In this document: positions 6,223 to 7,492 of the stretch, one piece after another
Numbering within the stretch: position 1 is the first letter of the stretch
Layout: each line of letters starts with the position of its first letter
NCBI GenBank assembly: GCA_964349455.1
Contig: CAYGGG010000040.1
Span: 1-7,492 of the forward strand
Direction: 5' to 3'
Origin: CSSED10-109M sp964349455
Lineage (GTDB): Bacteria; Bacillota_I; Bacilli_A; RF39; UBA660
Length of the DNA: 7,492 bases
Made by a program: the position numbers and the translations under genes
Notes under the pieces: model-generated
What the model was told of the DNA's origin: nothing
Databases searched by the model: none
What the model saw: the letters and a program-made list of their open reading frames with translations, nothing else

Positions 6223-6235
6223 TTGTTTACCTCCT
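6220..6235 (-). promoter_or_regulatory. RBS that fixes the TTG start of the DUF1538 gene
   Basis: AGGAGG at 6235-6230, spacer TAAACAA, then TTG at 6222-6220. No ATG or GTG in this frame is as well placed, and all upstream in-frame starts precede the promoter. Confidence 0.85.
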
Positions 6236-6244
6236 AATAAGAAA

Positions 6245-6274
6245 ATTATAGCATAATGTGGAATAAAATGTAAA
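6245..6274 (-). promoter_or_regulatory. Promoter of the DUF1538-PII operon
   Basis: On the minus strand, TTTACA (6274-6269), an 18-base spacer ending in TGC, and TATAAT (6250-6245) with an extended -10. Its -35 lies 26 bases from the -35 of the divergent pilin 2 promoter. Confidence 0.8.
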
Positions 6275-6300
6275 TTAAATAGAGATAAAATAAAATAGAG

Positions 6301-6330
6301 TTGACTTATTATAATTGTGTATGATATCAT
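6301..6330 (+). promoter_or_regulatory. Promoter of pilin 2
   Basis: TTGACT (6301-6306), an 18-base spacer ending in TGA, and TATCAT (6325-6330), an extended -10. Both hexamers are weaker than those of pilins 1 and 3. The -10 region is part of a perfect 10-base palindrome, ATGATATCAT (6321-6330). The promoter is back-to-back with the DUF1538 promoter. Confidence 0.68.
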
Positions 6331-6340
6331 TAGGACATAA

Positions 6341-6381
6341 AGTAAAGGAGGGGAGAAAATGAAAAAAGGTTTTACATTGAT
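6341..6381 (+). repeat. Shared pilin leader/5' block, copy 2
   Basis: Identical over 41 bases to 1359-1399 and 6940-6980. It spans the RBS AAAGGAGGGG (6344-6353), the ATG at 6359 and the first codons of the prepilin signal. Confidence 0.9.
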
Positions 6382-6835
6382 CGAATTGTTAGCAGTTATC
6401 GTTATTTTAGCAATTATCTTATTAATTGCAATGCCTATCGTGCTTAATGTTATTAACGAAGCAAGAAAAGGAGCTTTTGATTCTGCATCATATGGTCTAG
6501 TAAAAGCAGCTGAAAACGAATACATGAGAGCAGCATTGGGTGGTGCAACTGAAGATACTTGGTATGTATTTACAGCCGGAGTTCAAGCAGTTTGGGAATG
6601 TTCAGCGGGAACATGTGCAACTACAAAAGCATCAACAAGACCAGCACTTGACTTTTCGGGACAAGCACCAGATTCAGGAACAATTTATGTTGAAGCTGAT
6701 GGATCAACGTCATTGTTTTTAACTGATGGTGTGTGGTGTTCAACAAAAGCATCAACTAGCACTTCTATTTCAACAGTTGCAGTTAGTGGAACTTGCGGTA
6801 GTGGACATGAAGCTACAAAACCAGCAGCAGAATAA
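6359..6835 (+). CDS. Type IV pilin-like protein 2, four-cysteine variant
   Basis: A 158-residue prepilin-like protein. Its first 31 residues match the other two pilins (cut after Gly4, Glu at mature position 5, Pro at mature position 22). Residues 49-64 (Lys-Ala-Ala-Glu-Asn-Glu-Tyr...) match pilin 3 closely. The C-terminal domain differs. It keeps the family pattern Ser-Gly-Gln-Ala-Pro-Asp-Ser-Gly (100-107) and Asp-Gly-Val-Trp-Cys (123-127), with Cys127/Cys146 as the likely conserved disulfide. It adds a second pair, Cys81 and Cys86, in an inserted loop, and a Ser/Thr-rich stretch at 128-139. The last residues are Ala/Pro/Glu. It has its own promoter and terminator. Role in fibre, uptake or secretion is undetermined. 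Confidence 0.88.
   Translation: MKKGFTLIELLAVIVILAIILLIAMPIVLNVINEARKGAFDSASYGLVKAAENEYMRAALGGATEDTWYVFTAGVQAVWECSAGTCATTKASTRPALDFSGQAPDSGTIYVEADGSTSLFLTDGVWCSTKASTSTSISTVAVSGTCGSGHEATKPAAE
6493..6537 (+). repeat. 45-nt exact repeat shared with pilin 3, copy 1
   Basis: Base-for-base identical to 7092-7136, including third codon positions. It encodes the stalk segment from Gly46 to Leu60 (Gly-Leu-Val-Lys-Ala-Ala...). Confidence 0.9.
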
Positions 6836-6847
6836 TAAAATAAAAGG

Positions 6848-6870
6848 AGATGTGCAAACATCTTTTTTTT
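6848..6870 (+). terminator. Rho-independent terminator after pilin 2
   Basis: Stem AGATGT (6848-6853) / ACATCT (6858-6863) closed by the GNRA-type tetraloop GCAA, followed by T8 (6863-6870). It starts 12 bases after the stop codon. Confidence 0.88.
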
Positions 6871-6899
6871 GTAAAGTAGAACTAATTATCAAAAGAATG

Positions 6900-6929
6900 T
6901 TGACACAAGAATAATTTTTGTGATATAGT
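6900..6929 (+). promoter_or_regulatory. Promoter of pilin 3
   Basis: TTGACA (6900-6905), an 18-base spacer ending in TGA, and TATAGT (6924-6929). The elements are the same as in pilin 1. A 5-bp inverted repeat, CACAA (6904-6908) / TTGTG (6918-6922), overlaps the -35 and the extended -10. The -10 ends 28 bases before the ATG. Confidence 0.85.
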
Positions 6930-6939
6930 TAAAATGCAA

Positions 6940-6980
6940 AGTAAAGGAGGGGAGAAAATGAAAAAAGGTTTTACATTGAT
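6940..6980 (+). repeat. Shared pilin leader/5' block, copy 3
   Basis: Identical over 41 bases to 1359-1399 and 6341-6381. The RBS AAAGGAGGGG (6943-6952) sets the start at 6958. The in-frame ATG at 6934 is upstream of the RBS and is not used. Confidence 0.9.
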
Positions 6981-7419
6981 TGAGTTGTTAGCGGTTATCG
7001 TTATTTTAGCAATCATTTTGTTAATTGCAATGCCAATTGTACTTAACGTTATTAATGAAGCTAGAAAAGGAGCGTTTAATTCAACAGGATTTGGTCTAGT
7101 AAAAGCAGCTGAAAACGAATACATGAGAGCAGCATTAGGCGGAGCAACTGAAGCAACATTGTATACATTCACTAGCGGTGTTTCTGTAGTTATTTCAGGA
7201 AACTTAGACAACTTAGATTATGCTGGCGAAGGACCTGAAAGTGGAACGCTTACAGTAGCAGCTGATGGAACAATAAAAATGGCGATTTCTAATGGCGTAT
7301 ACTGCGTTGTTAAAGAAGGCGATAGTACTGATGTAAATGCTTATGATGAAACAGAATTAGGTGCAAAATATACTGGAAAAGATTTAGATGACTGTACCGT
7401 AGCTTTGTTAGGACTATAA
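6958..7419 (+). CDS. Type IV pilin-like protein 3
   Basis: A 153-residue prepilin-like protein with the same signal and membrane helix as pilins 1 and 2 (cut after Gly4, Glu at mature position 5, Pro at mature position 22). Its stalk is a blend: Asn-Ser-Thr-Gly-Phe-Gly (41-46) as in pilin 1, then Lys-Ala-Ala-Glu-Asn-Glu-Tyr-Met-Arg (49-57) as in pilin 2. The C-terminal domain has Gly-Pro-Glu-Ser-Gly (92-96), Asn-Gly-Val-Tyr-Cys (112-116) and Asp-Asp-Cys (144-146), so Cys116/Cys146 is the probable disulfide. The loop between the two Cys is longer and acidic (30 residues apart, against 22 in pilin 1 and 19 in pilin 2). Own promoter and terminator. Exact role unknown. Confidence 0.88.
   Translation: MKKGFTLIELLAVIVILAIILLIAMPIVLNVINEARKGAFNSTGFGLVKAAENEYMRAALGGATEATLYTFTSGVSVVISGNLDNLDYAGEGPESGTLTVAADGTIKMAISNGVYCVVKEGDSTDVNAYDETELGAKYTGKDLDDCTVALLGL
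7092..7136 (+). repeat. 45-nt exact repeat shared with pilin 2, copy 2
   Basis: Identical to 6493-6537. It lies inside the coding sequence, 134 bases after the start codon. Confidence 0.9.
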
Positions 7420-7426
7420 TTAAATT

Positions 7427-7455
7427 AAAACAGAATTCTTATTCTGTTTTTTTTT
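7427..7455 (+). terminator. Rho-independent terminator after pilin 3
   Basis: Stem AAAACAGAAT (7427-7436) / ATTCTGTTTT (7441-7450), loop TCTT, T9 at 7447-7455. It starts eight bases after the stop codon. Confidence 0.9.
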
Positions 7456-7459
7456 GCAC

Positions 7460-7488
7460 TTTAATAAAAGTGGTTTTTCTAGTATAAT
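7460..7488 (+). promoter_or_regulatory. Possible promoter for a gene beyond the window
   Basis: TATAAT at 7483-7488 with a poor -35 (TTTAAT, 7460-7465) at 17-base spacing. No TGN extension is present. The gene it would serve is outside the window. Confidence 0.4.
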
Positions 7489-7492
7489 AAAG

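Noticed and set aside
6223..6525. Upstream extension of the DUF1538 reading frame across its promoter and into antisense pilin 2
   Set aside because: The added ~100 residues match the antisense pilin pattern, lie upstream of a perfect RBS and TTG start, and cross the operon's own promoter.
6540..6914. Short plus-strand frames at 6540-6722 and 6726-6914 overlapping pilin 2
   Set aside because: Out-of-frame readings of the pilin codons, rich in Gln and His; the second runs through the terminator.
7457..7472. Second hairpin CACTTT/AAAGTG after the pilin 3 terminator
   Set aside because: Weak AT-rich stem with only T5 beyond it, and it overlaps a possible promoter; likely chance.
1..7492. CRISPR array, tRNA, rRNA, riboswitch, insertion sequence
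   Set aside because: No regularly spaced repeats, cloverleaf, conserved RNA core or transposase was seen; all gaps are under 140 bases and are filled by promoters and terminators.

Overview
The window is AT-rich and uses the standard bacterial code: TGG encodes Trp, and TGA ends lgt, trxB and the PII-like gene. It has strong Shine-Dalgarno sites, TTGACA/TATAAT-type promoters with extended TGN -10 elements, and short hairpin plus T-tract terminators. The run yvlD-lgt-trxB and the Gly-Phe-Thr-Leu-Ile-Glu pilin-like proteins point to a low-GC Bacillota. The Bacilli side, near Mollicutes-related lineages such as Izemoplasmatales or Haloplasmatales, is plausible, but the exact lineage cannot be settled from the sequence.

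Layout, left to right. (1) 28-1296 (+): a polytopic O-antigen ligase / polymerase-like (Wzy_C) membrane protein. (2) 1377-1808 (+): type IV pilin-like protein 1, with its own promoter and terminator. (3) 1901-4097 (+): a tightly coupled operon of a YvlD/4-TM holin-family membrane protein, prolipoprotein diacylglyceryl transferase (lgt) and a thioredoxin-reductase-like flavoprotein (trxB). The junctions are TAATG and ATGA overlaps. (4) 4100-6222 (-): a convergent two-gene operon encoding a tandem DUF1538 membrane protein (TTG start), then a double-domain PII-like protein joined to it by another TAATG overlap. (5) 6359-6835 and 6958-7419 (+): pilin-like proteins 2 and 3, each a compact promoter-leader-gene-terminator unit. 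The last ~35 bases hold a possible promoter for a gene beyond the window.

How the parts may work together. The three pilins share a nearly identical leader, prepilin cleavage site and membrane helix but differ in their C-terminal domains. They look like a family of alternative or cooperating minor pilins/pseudopilins. The assembly ATPase, platform protein and prepilin peptidase are not in the window. The Wzy_C protein next to pilin 1 could transfer glycans to the cell surface or to pilins (inference). The DUF1538 protein and tandem PII-like protein form the least characterised module: by PII-transporter analogy (GlnK-AmtB) they may be a membrane transporter and its soluble gatekeeper. The PII-like protein lacks expected ATP-binding residues and has a well-placed internal start that could make its second domain separately.
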